This document shows, one piece after another, positions 1 through 9,800 of a DNA stretch of 64,000 nucleotides. The notes under the pieces are model-generated. The model saw nothing but the letters and a program-made list of their open reading frames with translations, did not search any database and was not told the origin of the DNA. The translations under genes and the position numbers were made by a program. Origin of the DNA: Streptomyces sp. S465 (GTDB taxonomy: Bacteria > Actinomycetota > Actinomycetes > Streptomycetales > Streptomycetaceae); assembly GCF_026898115.1 (NCBI RefSeq), contig NZ_CP114036.1, positions 2,046,001 through 2,110,000 on the forward strand, read 5' to 3'. The number at the start of each line of letters is the position of its first letter. The stretch's first letter is position 1.

Positions 1-48
1 CGATGCTGTGCTGAGACTGCAGCAGACGCGAATCACCGTTGGGCAGGC

Positions 49-837
49 ATGCGTCCAGAGGGAGTGATCTTGACACTAGAGGGCACTGCCTCGAATTACC
101 AATGCGATCCCGAACGTGCTGGTTCCCGCCCTCCGCTACCCGGTGGCTGGCCTATTCGCAGCTTTCTGGGCAGGCTGCAGGAGAACATCCGGGCGGACAT
201 TCTCCAGCTCGGGACCCGCCGTCACTTCTCGCCGGAGGAAATCCTCCTCCAGGAGGGCGACCGTTCCCAGTATGTGATTTTGCTGCACTCCGGGTTCGTT
301 AAGGTCACCGCTCAGATGGAGAACGGCCGTGAGGCCCTTCTGGCCATCCGGGCCGGCGGTGACATCGTGGGCGAGATGGCCGCCCTGGATGATGCTCCGA
401 GATCGGCGACTGTCACCGCATGTGGGGAGATTTCAGCCAACGTCGTGGAATGTGAAGATCTGCAGCTCTTTCTCCACTGCCATTCCGACGCTGCAATCAC
501 ACTCACCGGCATGGTCGTCGAGAAGCTGCGGTGGGCCAACCGCCGCCGGGTGGAGTACGGCGGGCTCCCTGTCAAGGCACGTCTTGCACGGGTGCTGTCG
601 GAACTCGCGGCGTCGCACGGCCATCCAGTACGCCGGAGTCTCGTCATCGGTGTCGCCCTGAGTCAGCCGGAACTGGCCGCGCTGACCGGCTCCTCGGAGG
701 TCACGGTCCACAAGGCGCTCAGAGAGCTGCGCCAAGAAAGGCTGCTCGCCACCGGTTACCGCCGCATCACGGTACTCGACCTGCCGGGACTTCGTCGGAC
801 CGCGGGCCTGCCCGACCCTCCGTCCCGCCATCCCTAG
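49..837 (+). CDS. Crp/Fnr-family transcriptional regulator
   Basis: A 262-residue regulator. Residues about 45-160 form a cyclic-nucleotide-binding beta-roll. The phosphate-binding cassette is intact (GEM at 108-110 and PRSA at 117-120, with the Glu and Arg that contact cNMP in CRP). Residues 204-233 form the HTH (LSQPELAALTGSSEVTVHKA). Length and order fit the CRP family, with about 40 extra N-terminal residues, so GTG at 64 is a possible later start. Seen: full domain set with no lesion. Inferred: it senses a cyclic nucleotide and regulates the adjacent cassette, whose next gene carries a cyclase-like domain. The ligand is not known. No Fnr-type cysteine cluster is visible. Confidence 0.9.
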   Translation: MRPEGVILTLEGTASNYQCDPERAGSRPPLPGGWPIRSFLGRLQENIRADILQLGTRRHFSPEEILLQEGDRSQYVILLHSGFVKVTAQMENGREALLAIRAGGDIVGEMAALDDAPRSATVTACGEISANVVECEDLQLFLHCHSDAAITLTGMVVEKLRWANRRRVEYGGLPVKARLARVLSELAASHGHPVRRSLVIGVALSQPELAALTGSSEVTVHKALRELRQERLLATGYRRITVLDLPGLRRTAGLPDPPSRHP

Positions 838-858
838 AACCCGTATTAATAGGGTTTT
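838..858 (+). terminator. Short hairpin after the Crp gene
   Basis: Starting right after the TAG stop, AACCC at 838-842 pairs with GGGTT at 852-856 around an AT-rich near-palindromic centre (TATTAATA), followed by TT. The stem is only 5 bp, so this is a weak terminator or, given the symmetry, a possible operator in front of the gene at 948. Confidence 0.3.
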
Positions 859-947
859 CGCCAAGTTCTCCACGATCTGCTTGCACAGTTGATGCCCGGC
901 TCGCGGCAGCGAGTCCATAACCCGTCACTTCACCAGACAGGTGTCGC

Positions 948-2030
948 ATGGCATCACAGGACATCATCACGCGCCATCTCTGCTTGGCTGCTGACGTAGA
1001 GCGGTACAGCAGGCTGGACATCCCACAGCAGGAGCGGACGCAGGCCGAACTCGTCGGGGTGCTCGACAGGGCAGCGGCTCTGAGCAGTCTGGACAGGCTC
1101 TCCTGGAATCGTCAGCCACAGGGCGACCAGGAGTTCGCCGTGCTGCCCGTCGGCACTCCGGAGCAGGTTGTGCTCGGTGAGTTCGTCAGGAATCTTACGG
1201 TTGCCCTCAAGGAGTGCAACGCTCATCGTCCACGTAAGCAGCCGATGAGGCTTCGGCTGGCCGTGGACATCGGGGTGGCAAGGACCGCAGCACTCGGGCA
1301 CAGCGGCCCCGCACCGATAGCCGTCGCCCGATATCTGAACGCACCCCCGCTGAAGTCCGTGCTGAGCGGGACCCGCACCACGGACCTGGCCGTCATCGTC
1401 TCGGACCGGCTCTACCAGGACGTCGTCCAACATCACAGCCACGGGTTGGACCCGGACCAGTACGTCAAGGTGCACGTGCAACACGACGAGTTCGCCGCAT
1501 ACGGGTGGATCCAGATCCCCGAACACAGTAAGGCCGAGATCCACGGCCTTGCCCTGAACGGTCGCCCAGTGGCAGGCATGGCGGACGGAAAGCGGGAGGA
1601 CCCCAGCATGAACACACCCGAAGCGATCGCGGCGCTGGCCGGTAGTGCTGTCGTAGGCGCCATGGCCACTGACGCCTGGTCTTTCGTACGGGACCGGTGC
1701 GCCGCGCTGCTCGACCGCCACGCGCCCGAGGAGAGGCCGACAGTTCTGGATCTGTTCGAAGGCTTCGACCGGTGCCTCTCCACTGTGGAGGGGGAACAGC
1801 ACGACAGCCTCGCCGCTATGTTCGCCGACCGCGCCGCCACCGCTCTGGCACCCATCGCGGCACTTTCCGGCGAAGCAGCCGACGAAGTGCGAGCCCTCGC
1901 TGAAGCAGCGGACTCCGCGCGTACGGACAGCGCCCCCCGCAACGCCATCAGCGTCCGCGACGTGCGAGCCAAGGGGGACTTCATCCTGGGCGGCCGCGAC
2001 ACCAACGTCTACAAGGGGGGACAGCGGTGA
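948..2030 (+). CDS. Nucleotidyl-cyclase-like protein with C-terminal signalling motif
   Basis: A 360-residue protein that I do not recognise as a named family. Residues 10-165 resemble a class III nucleotide cyclase fold. Asp16 (in LAADVERY) and Asp60 (in QGDQEFAVLP) lie where the two metal-binding aspartates are expected. RLRLAVDIG at 101-109 and VARYL with Arg128 follow as in the core, but the Asn expected before that Arg is replaced, so activity is uncertain. From 221 a second part begins (EAIAALAGSAVVGAMATDAW), a hydrophobic helix seen in small actinobacterial conflict-type proteins. The last 27 residues contain ISV..D......D...GRD, which recurs in the next protein. It is 110 bases downstream of the Crp gene and its stop overlaps the next start (GTGA). 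Confidence 0.6.
   Translation: MASQDIITRHLCLAADVERYSRLDIPQQERTQAELVGVLDRAAALSSLDRLSWNRQPQGDQEFAVLPVGTPEQVVLGEFVRNLTVALKECNAHRPRKQPMRLRLAVDIGVARTAALGHSGPAPIAVARYLNAPPLKSVLSGTRTTDLAVIVSDRLYQDVVQHHSHGLDPDQYVKVHVQHDEFAAYGWIQIPEHSKAEIHGLALNGRPVAGMADGKREDPSMNTPEAIAALAGSAVVGAMATDAWSFVRDRCAALLDRHAPEERPTVLDLFEGFDRCLSTVEGEQHDSLAAMFADRAATALAPIAALSGEAADEVRALAEAADSARTDSAPRNAISVRDVRAKGDFILGGRDTNVYKGGQR
1594..1610 (+). promoter_or_regulatory. Strong internal ribosome-binding site and ATG
   Basis: GGGAGGA at 1594-1600 lies 7 bases before an in-frame ATG at 1608-1610 inside the cyclase-like gene. Starting there would give a separate 140-residue protein containing only the ATDAW helical part and the C-terminal GRD motif. 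The Shine-Dalgarno is better than the one at 948, which suggests two products from one reading frame. This is inference from sequence only. Confidence 0.4.
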
Positions 2031-4099
2031 CATTCGATAGTGATGAACCCGAGGGCTTCGAAGGGACAGCAGTCCAGAGGATCTCGGTCGACCGCTCGTC
2101 CGCGGAAAGGGATCTGGTGGTAGCGGGCCGCGACGTCACCATCAAGAACATCGTCTCGGGCCTTGCCATGCTGCGTCCACGCTCTGTCGACCGCAGCCGC
2201 ATCCTCCGCCAATCACTGTTCGTCCCGCCGCCCATGCGGTTCGGTGGGCCGGTACCGGAGCCGTTTCCTGTTGCTGACCCGAACGGGGGTAGCGTCCTCG
2301 CACTCCTGGGCAAGGAGTCCTCCGGCCGCCGCACTGTGGCACTGGACCTGCTCGATGCGACTTTGGGCGACAAGGACCGCGAAATCTTCGAGTTGTACCC
2401 GGACTGGGATAAGCCCGATGTCGATCGCATCCCCTGCGACTCCCACACCGGATATCTTCTGAACCTTGCTGGGGTCAAGGAGCCACTCGACAAGGAGTTC
2501 CACGACCGGCTTGCCGAGTACGCCATGCGGGCCCACAGCACCGATACCCTCCTGGTCGTCGTCGCCACTCCGCGTGTCTGGAACAGCACCGCCGTGAACA
2601 GCCGGACCTCACCGGTCAGGATCATGGAGTTGGGCCGGCCTTCCGCGCTAGAGGTCGCCCGTCGGCGGATCGAAGCCGATGACGAGCGTGCCGGGCGTGC
2701 CTCATGGCTTACGGACGACTCCAGTGTGTTCGCTGGTCTGCTGCACGGAGACGAGCCGCCTGCCCAGGCCGTACACCTGGCCCATGTCGTCCTGCGTGCG
2801 GAGGGCCCCGGGGACACGGATGCGCTCGATGGGTTCATGGGCTGGAAGCACAAGCTCACCGACTGGTTCGGCTCCACCGACCAGGAGGCGCCGGAACGGC
2901 GGGCTCTCCAGATTGCCGCCGCTTTCCTCGACGGCGCCCGGGCCCGCACCGTCCTCGACGCCGCTGACGCCCTCCTGGCCGACCCCGAGATCCACTGGCC
3001 AGTGCGGCACGGCGGTCCGCTGGGGGGTGCGGGCGGCAGCCAACGCTGCTCCGACGCCGAACTCGACTATTCGTCGGACGGCACCGTCTCCATCACGAAG
3101 CATCACCCGGGTATAGACCGGGCTCTGCTCGGGCACGTCTGGCGGGAGCGGCCTCAACTCGTGCCCGTCTTGACCCGCTGGCTCTCAGCGATCAGCCAGC
3201 CACAGGGCATCGCCGACACCTGCCTCCCCAGGCTGGCTGGGGTCCTGACGACTCTGGCCGAGTCCGAAGGCGCCGACGTTGTTCTCGGCCTGACGCAGGA
3301 CTGGCTGCGCAATGGCAGTGTCCGCTACACGCAGCTCGCGGTCGACGTGCTGGACCAACTCGCGGTCAACCCCGTTCTGGGAGCAGAAGTCCGTAAGGTC
3401 CTCGCTCAATGGGCTCAGGGCACCAACACGCCCGAACGCCAGTTGGCCGTCGCAGAGGTGTGCAGAAGGAAGCTGGCTCGTGAATACACCAGCGTCGCCC
3501 TGACCAGGCTGAAGTACGTCCTGGAAAGCACCTGGAAAAAGAAGGCACGAACACCTGATGCCGAAAAGGTACGCACGGTAGCGCTGACCACGCTGAAGTC
3601 CCTGCTGGGCGACACCGATCTCTCTGCGCGAGTACTGAAGACGCTCGTCGACTGGACAACATCGGAGAAGAACGCATTGGAGAAGCTGGAGTTCAGCCGC
3701 ACCGCCTTCCTCGACGTATTCGCTCTGGACGACAGCGAATCCTCCACGTCACCGGTCCACCTCCTCCTCATGGCAGAAGCGGAACACGGCGAGGCTGTCC
3801 GAGAGTTGCTCCGTCAAGGTTGGCAGGCCACATGGCACCGTGCTCAACTACGCGAGCGGGCGGCGGAGGTACTCGGTCAGTGGTGCGACGCAGCCGAAAC
3901 CGGTGAGCTGCCTGGAGACGCCGTGGAGGAAGTCGTCGCCGTCATTTTCTCGGCCCAGGCCGATGTGATGGGCGGCGAACTCGACAGACTCATCGCTGGC
4001 ACGGCGCCGTTCCGAGCCCAGCTGCGTACGAGGCTTTTCCACGTTGTCAGGGAGACGGCAGCCCGCCGGGCAGCGTCCAGCGCTCACAGCGCCGCATGA
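2027..4099 (+). CDS. P-loop-like (STAND-type?) protein with helical repeat region
   Basis: A 690-residue protein of unknown function, started at the GTG that overlaps the previous stop by 4 bases. Residues 19-40 (ISV.......D...GRD....) match the C-terminal motif of the upstream protein. A nucleotide-binding-like segment follows: VLALLGKESSGRRT at 90-103 is a Walker A look-alike in which the usual GK[ST] is GRR-T, and TLLVVVATP at 174-182 is a hydrophobic strand without the Walker B acid. From about 280 to 680 the protein is almost wholly alpha-helical with HEAT/ARM-like character. The layout (short motif, P-loop region, solenoid) resembles STAND/NLR-like sensors, but the P-loop is degenerate. 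It may sense a trigger through the solenoid and pair with the cyclase-like protein through the shared motif. Confidence 0.55.
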   Translation: MTFDSDEPEGFEGTAVQRISVDRSSAERDLVVAGRDVTIKNIVSGLAMLRPRSVDRSRILRQSLFVPPPMRFGGPVPEPFPVADPNGGSVLALLGKESSGRRTVALDLLDATLGDKDREIFELYPDWDKPDVDRIPCDSHTGYLLNLAGVKEPLDKEFHDRLAEYAMRAHSTDTLLVVVATPRVWNSTAVNSRTSPVRIMELGRPSALEVARRRIEADDERAGRASWLTDDSSVFAGLLHGDEPPAQAVHLAHVVLRAEGPGDTDALDGFMGWKHKLTDWFGSTDQEAPERRALQIAAAFLDGARARTVLDAADALLADPEIHWPVRHGGPLGGAGGSQRCSDAELDYSSDGTVSITKHHPGIDRALLGHVWRERPQLVPVLTRWLSAISQPQGIADTCLPRLAGVLTTLAESEGADVVLGLTQDWLRNGSVRYTQLAVDVLDQLAVNPVLGAEVRKVLAQWAQGTNTPERQLAVAEVCRRKLAREYTSVALTRLKYVLESTWKKKARTPDAEKVRTVALTTLKSLLGDTDLSARVLKTLVDWTTSEKNALEKLEFSRTAFLDVFALDDSESSTSPVHLLLMAEAEHGEAVRELLRQGWQATWHRAQLRERAAEVLGQWCDAAETGELPGDAVEEVVAVIFSAQADVMGGELDRLIAGTAPFRAQLRTRLFHVVRETAARRAASSAHSAA

Positions 4100-4887
4100 G
4101 ACCGCGCCTCTTCCGCCGGCGCGACGCCGGTCCCACCAGGCACGAGGCCCGGCCTTTCGGTAGGTCCTTCGCCGCCCAGTTGCCCAGCGCGGACCACGGT
4201 CTCTATTTCGACGTGCGTTTCGCATACGACTGGACAGCAGAGTCATCACACCCGGCTCCGCTCCTCCACGGCGACGCCGTGGCACGGTCACTGCTGACGG
4301 ACCGTGCCACGGAAGCCCTATGCAGACATCCCATCCGCATGGCCGACACCGCAGAAACAGCCGTCAACCGCATGCTCAGCGAAGAGATCTGTGACGATCA
4401 GAGGCTGCGCGTGACCGGCCGGGTCACGGTGGTTGTCGCTGAGGACACACTGCTGGCAGCCCGCCGCCGGAGCGAGGCCGCCGAACGGCACCGCGTGGAG
4501 GAGGCAGCCCACGTCTCACGCCTGGAAGTGCTCCGCGACCTCCTGCTCGACGGCGGACTCGGCCTGGTGTGGTGGATCGACAGGTACGCGGATCTGCAGT
4601 TCTCAGCCGGAGACCCGAAGACCAAGACGGAGTCGGTCATCGGTGCCTTCCGACTCGTGACCGATGCCCTGCATGCCGATACGACCTTCAGCCAGCGCGA
4701 CAAGAACGCCCTGATGAGAGCCCGAGTCGAGGAACTGCTCGGTGCTTTCCACAACCCAGACACAAGAATGCGCGCGATGGATCTTCTGGAGACCGTCCTG
4801 AACCTTCTCGCGCCCGAGTCGGCGGACCCAGAACAGGCAGAGGCAGAACAGCATAAGGACCTGGTCCCTGTACCCGAACCACCTTGA
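4096..4887 (+). CDS. Hypothetical protein, last gene of the Crp/cyclase cassette
   Basis: A 263-residue protein whose ATG overlaps the preceding stop (ATGA), so it is very likely translated together with it. No motif allows a firm family call. The N-terminal half is beta-rich (GLYFDVRFAYDWTAE, RVTGRVTVVVAED). It is followed by a charged helix (LLAARRRSEAAERHRVEEAAHVSRLEVLRDLL, about 115-150) and a helical C-terminus ending in an acidic tail. The beta-then-long-helix order is faintly like SPFH/band-7 proteins, but there is no membrane segment and I would not assign it. The gene ends just before a truncated IS, so a further cassette gene could have been lost. Confidence 0.55.
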   Translation: MRPRLFRRRDAGPTRHEARPFGRSFAAQLPSADHGLYFDVRFAYDWTAESSHPAPLLHGDAVARSLLTDRATEALCRHPIRMADTAETAVNRMLSEEICDDQRLRVTGRVTVVVAEDTLLAARRRSEAAERHRVEEAAHVSRLEVLRDLLLDGGLGLVWWIDRYADLQFSAGDPKTKTESVIGAFRLVTDALHADTTFSQRDKNALMRARVEELLGAFHNPDTRMRAMDLLETVLNLLAPESADPEQAEAEQHKDLVPVPEPP

Positions 4888-4892
4888 TCTCA

Positions 4893-5440
<548 letters not shown>

Positions 5441-5543
5441 GGGTGGTTCGCGCTGCGCCAGCAGGCGGCGGCGCTGGACCGCGTCGGCCCCGCGCCAGCG
5501 GGGGTGGTTCCATGAGCAGACCCCGGCCGCCGTCGGCCTGCTA

Positions 5544-6642
5544 GGGCGCGTATCGAGTCGTGATCAATGGGTGGTCCGGGTGAGGTCTTTGATCCAGATC
5601 ATCGAGGCTCGTAGGTGGAGGCCAGCGAGGTAGCTGTCCGGGGTCTTGTCGTATCGGGTGGCAATGCCTCGCCAGGCCTTGAGCTTGTTGTTCAGGCGTT
5701 CGACGGTGTTCCTTTCCTTGTAGAGAGCGGTGTCGTGGCTGACGGGCCGACCGCCCCTGGAGCCCTTCTTCTTCCGGTTGGTGGCCTGGTCCTTCTTCTC
5801 CGGGATCACTGCCTTGATGCCGCGTTGACGCAGGTGGGCCCGGTTGCCGCGAGACGAGTAGGCCTTGTCCCCAGCGACCGCGTCCGGCTGGGTGCGGGGG
5901 CGGCCGACGGGGCCGCGGACCCGTAGCTTCTTGAGCACCGGGATGAACTGCGGGCTGTCCGCGGCCTGGCCCCCAGTCAGCACGAACGCCAGCGGGCGGC
6001 ACTTGCGGTCGGCGGCCAGATGGACCTTGCTGGTCTGCCCACCCCTGGAGCGTCCGAGGAGAGCGGCCTTCAAACGGAGTCTTCGCCGACGCCGGATACG
6101 CCGTCGCTCCTCCCGCTCGGGATCTGCTGTACCATCCTGCCCGCTTTGTTCTTCGAGGCTGCCCCCTTTTGACCCGGCCTTCTCCTCCTCGGCGGCAGTC
6201 TTCTCCAACGCAGTGACGACGTCCTCGCCCAGGTGCATCCCGGCGGCATCATGATGTGCCCGCACGGTGGTGGAGTCGATACTGACCAGGGACAGGTCCA
6301 CCTCACCCCGCTTCGCCGCTTCCGCGATCAGGCCATCCAGCAGGGCCTCGAAGACGCCGGCGTCATGCCACTGCCGGAAGCGGTTGTGCACGGTCGACCA
6401 GGCGCCGAACTCCTGCGGCATCTCCCGCCACTGCCCGCTGATCCCCAACCGTCAGATCACACCCTCGAACTGCTGCCGCAGCCGCTCGGGGTACGGGCCG
6501 TACTCGCCGATCGGCAGGTACGGCTCGATGAACTCCCACTCTGCGTCTGTCAGTTGCACTCGCGTCACGCAAGAAGATCTACCGGACCAGACCTCGCCGC
6601 GAGAGTGAATCCCGCAGATTGATCACAACTCGATACGCGCCC
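5544..6642 (-). mobile_element. IS5-family insertion sequence inside a CRISPR spacer
   Basis: Terminal inverted repeats of 23 bases (5544-5566 and 6620-6642, one mismatch; outer end GGGCGCGTATCGAGT) bound a 1099-bp element. TA at 5542-5543 and 6643-6644 is the target duplication. It carries one transposase gene on the minus strand whose stop codon lies in the left inverted repeat. Removing the element and one TA restores a 32-base CRISPR spacer, which confirms the boundaries. Confidence 0.88.
5564..6568 (-). pseudogene. IS5-family transposase with in-frame stop
   Basis: Reading from GTG at 6568 gives a typical IS5-family N-terminus (LTDAEWEFIEPYLP, YGPYPERLRQQFEGVI). It then meets TGA at 6454-6452 (codon 39), where the family has Trp (TGG), and continues in the same frame RLGISGQWREMPQEFG. 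The remaining 294 codons are intact, with the DDE residues in DSTTVRAHHDA, AGDKAYSSRG and YKERNTVERLNNKLK. A TTG at 6448 could start a shortened product, but without the N-terminal region it is unlikely to transpose. A single G-to-A change explains the lesion. Confidence 0.82.
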
Positions 6643-6711
6643 TAGTCGGCCCCGCGCCAGCGGGGGTGGTTCCGCGACACGTCGGGCTCCGATGCCAGCG
6701 CAGCGTCGGCC

Positions 6712-7920
<1,209 letters not shown>

Positions 7921-7924
<4 letters not shown>

Positions 7925-8160
7925 GCTTCCTCCGTCTGCTGATCGATGACCCGCCCGTGGCCGGCCAGGAGGGTACCGGCTTCGGTGAGCGTCGCCCCGC
8001 GCGGACCACGAAGGACCAGCGACGCCTTCGACTCCCGCTCCGCCCGCGCCACCTGCTGCGTCACCGCCGCGGGTGACAGCCCGAGCGCGTGGGCGGCCGC
8101 CGTAAGGGTGCCATGGCGTTCGATCAGCGCGAGCATCCGGAGCTGTCCTGGATCGATCAT
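7921..8160 (-). pseudogene. LysR-family regulator, N-terminal fragment
   Basis: From ATG at 8160 the product begins MIDPGQLRMLALIERHGTLT and continues AAAHALGLSPAAVTQQVARAE, the standard LysR winged-HTH, then LVLRGPRGATLTEAGTLLAG. It ends after 79 residues because the end of IS copy B at 7924 supplies TGA. The effector-binding domain is absent. It is in frame with the dehydrogenase-like remnant upstream, so the two decayed pieces form one open frame from 8718 to 7921. Confidence 0.75.
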
Positions 8161-8520
8161 CGCGCCGCCGTGGGTCAGGAGCTGGAACGCCTCGGCCGCG
8201 TCGACCAGTTGGATGCCCGAGCGGTCGCCGACCCAGTCCGGTGGGAGCTCCTCGTCCCTGAGAGCGTATGCCTTGGCCTTGTTCATCGCCACGACACTGG
8301 TCGACATGTCGATGACCAGTGGCGAGCCGCCCGACCGGGGAGCGGCGAAGGCCAGGGGGTTCGTGTCCAGCACCGGCGTTGTGCCACCGGTGGCCGAGAC
8401 CACGGGCGTACGGGTCGTCGAGGTGGCCAGAGCGAGCAGGCCCGCCTCGGCGGCACGTCGTACGTAGTAGCCGGCCGCGCCGAAGTGGTGCGAGTTGCGT
8501 ACGGCGACCGCGCGCTGGCA
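8161..8520 (-). pseudogene. Lactate/malate dehydrogenase-like (Ldh_2 family) fragment
   Basis: The minus-strand frame reads AVAVRNSHHFGAAGYYVRRA, TSTTRTPVVSATGG, LDTNPLAFAAP, LVIDMSTSVVAMNKAKAYAL and DAAEAF. These are core motifs of the NAD(P)-dependent Ldh_2/MDH type II oxidoreductases (the H in SHHFG is catalytic in the family). Only about 110 of some 340 residues remain. The N-terminal part before 8520 is out of frame or lost, and the C-terminal part is replaced by the LysR start. This is a gene remnant. Confidence 0.7.
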
Positions 8521-8684
8521 GATCCGGGGCGGCCGGGCACAGTCGCAGGGCCCGGCCCGGACGGCATAGACCGCACGCGGGGCCCTCTCCGCGCAGACGG
8601 AGATGACCCGTGAGTCGACCATCCAAACGCTCGAGTCCTGCAGCGCTCTCCGCGGCAGTAGGTGATTGACAGACCTCCTCGTTG

Positions 8685-8717
8685 TGAAGTGGCCCGCCGA
8701 ATCGGCGGGCCACTTCA
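8685..8717. repeat. Perfect 16-bp inverted repeat
   Basis: TGAAGTGGCCCGCCGA at 8685-8700 is repeated in reverse complement at 8702-8717 with one base between. It lacks a flanking T-tract in either direction. It may be a rho-independent hairpin of a lost neighbour or a mobile-element end. Confidence 0.6.
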
Positions 8718-8718
8718 C

Positions 8719-9424
8719 TCAGGCGCGGGCTGTCGCTGTTCGCCCTCGCCCGAGAAAAATCCGCTCAGCTCCCCTCGCCCACCCGCCTGCTCAAGACATG
8801 TTCGCCTCGGCGGCATCCTCCGCGAATATCAACGTGTGGCGTGACCTACACGGATGAGGTTTCCGGCAAAGGCAACGCTCGTCCGCTTGGCACACTATTT
8901 TTCGCCGAGAAACCCCCGCCCACTGTCTCACCACAGCGCTCCAGAGCCAGATACGGCACTCGCACCCTGGGAGTGACCTATCTGCCGGCGGACGCCAAGG
9001 GGCTTTGCCTCGCCTTGACGCAGGTCGCTCGCAACGACCAGGACGCCCGCACACGGCCTGCCTGCGAAAACCGACTCAGCGACATCACCGACAGTCCCCC
9101 CATCCCTGTCGCATGGGGAGCGCGACTCCGTGCTCCCACCCTGAAAGGAGGCCGGGAGCCGACAAGGGTCCTTATGCCTCTCGATGCAGAGAGCACCTGA
9201 ATCGATGGGGTGACCGCATGGGCCCACGGTTGACGACGGCAGGTAAGGGCGCGGTACGGCGCTGTTCATCTACCGGATCGGGTGACGGACGAATCGGGCA
9301 CCGTTGACACGTCTGCGAGTTGGGAGCACGAGGGCTCCCAGAGGGCTCCCCATCGCTCCCAGCCTGGAAACGGTTAAGGCCGTCCCCGCTACCCGCGGAA
9401 ACGGCCTCCGACCTGCGATGATGC
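8719..9424. other. Stretch without a supported gene
   Basis: About 700 bases between the decayed dehydrogenase region and the tRNA. Open frames of 70-120 codons exist on both strands, but none shows a recognisable motif, a good ribosome-binding site or consistent third-position GC bias. No hairpin of note. It may be island remnant or tRNA 3'-flank. Confidence 0.5.
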
Positions 9425-9501
<77 letters not shown>

Positions 9502-9800
9502 GTGCTCGTTCGGTTTGGGCTTTTCCCTCGCCGACCGCGCATGAAGAACAATACCGCACTTCAGGGGGTGGTCGCTGCCACCGGGGGTGAAGATCGGGAG
9601 GCCGACGGGATCACCTGCGGGTTTCACTTACTGCGCGTTGGCGATTACCCATTGTCATCGGCGGCGGTGCCGCCGACCGCCGTGGCCGGCCCAGCGCCGC
9701 TACGGGGCGATCGACGAGCGTCTCGCGGGGCGGGGGCTGGGCCCGGCGGCGGCGCGCGGGGGTATCTGCGTTTTTCGGCGCTGAGGTGCGATGTGGTGGT

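Noticed and set aside
4096-4887. SPFH/band-7 assignment of the 263-residue protein
   Set aside because: The beta-then-helix pattern is only loosely similar and no membrane anchor is present.
49-4887. Assignment of the cassette to CBASS or Pycsar
   Set aside because: No CD-NTase motif, no recognised Pycsar-type TM or TIR effector; the regulator is a DNA-binding Crp protein.
8841-9200. Rightward 119-codon frame between the gene remnants and the tRNA
   Set aside because: No recognisable motif, weak ribosome-binding site and no codon bias; overlapping frames on the other strand are equally long.
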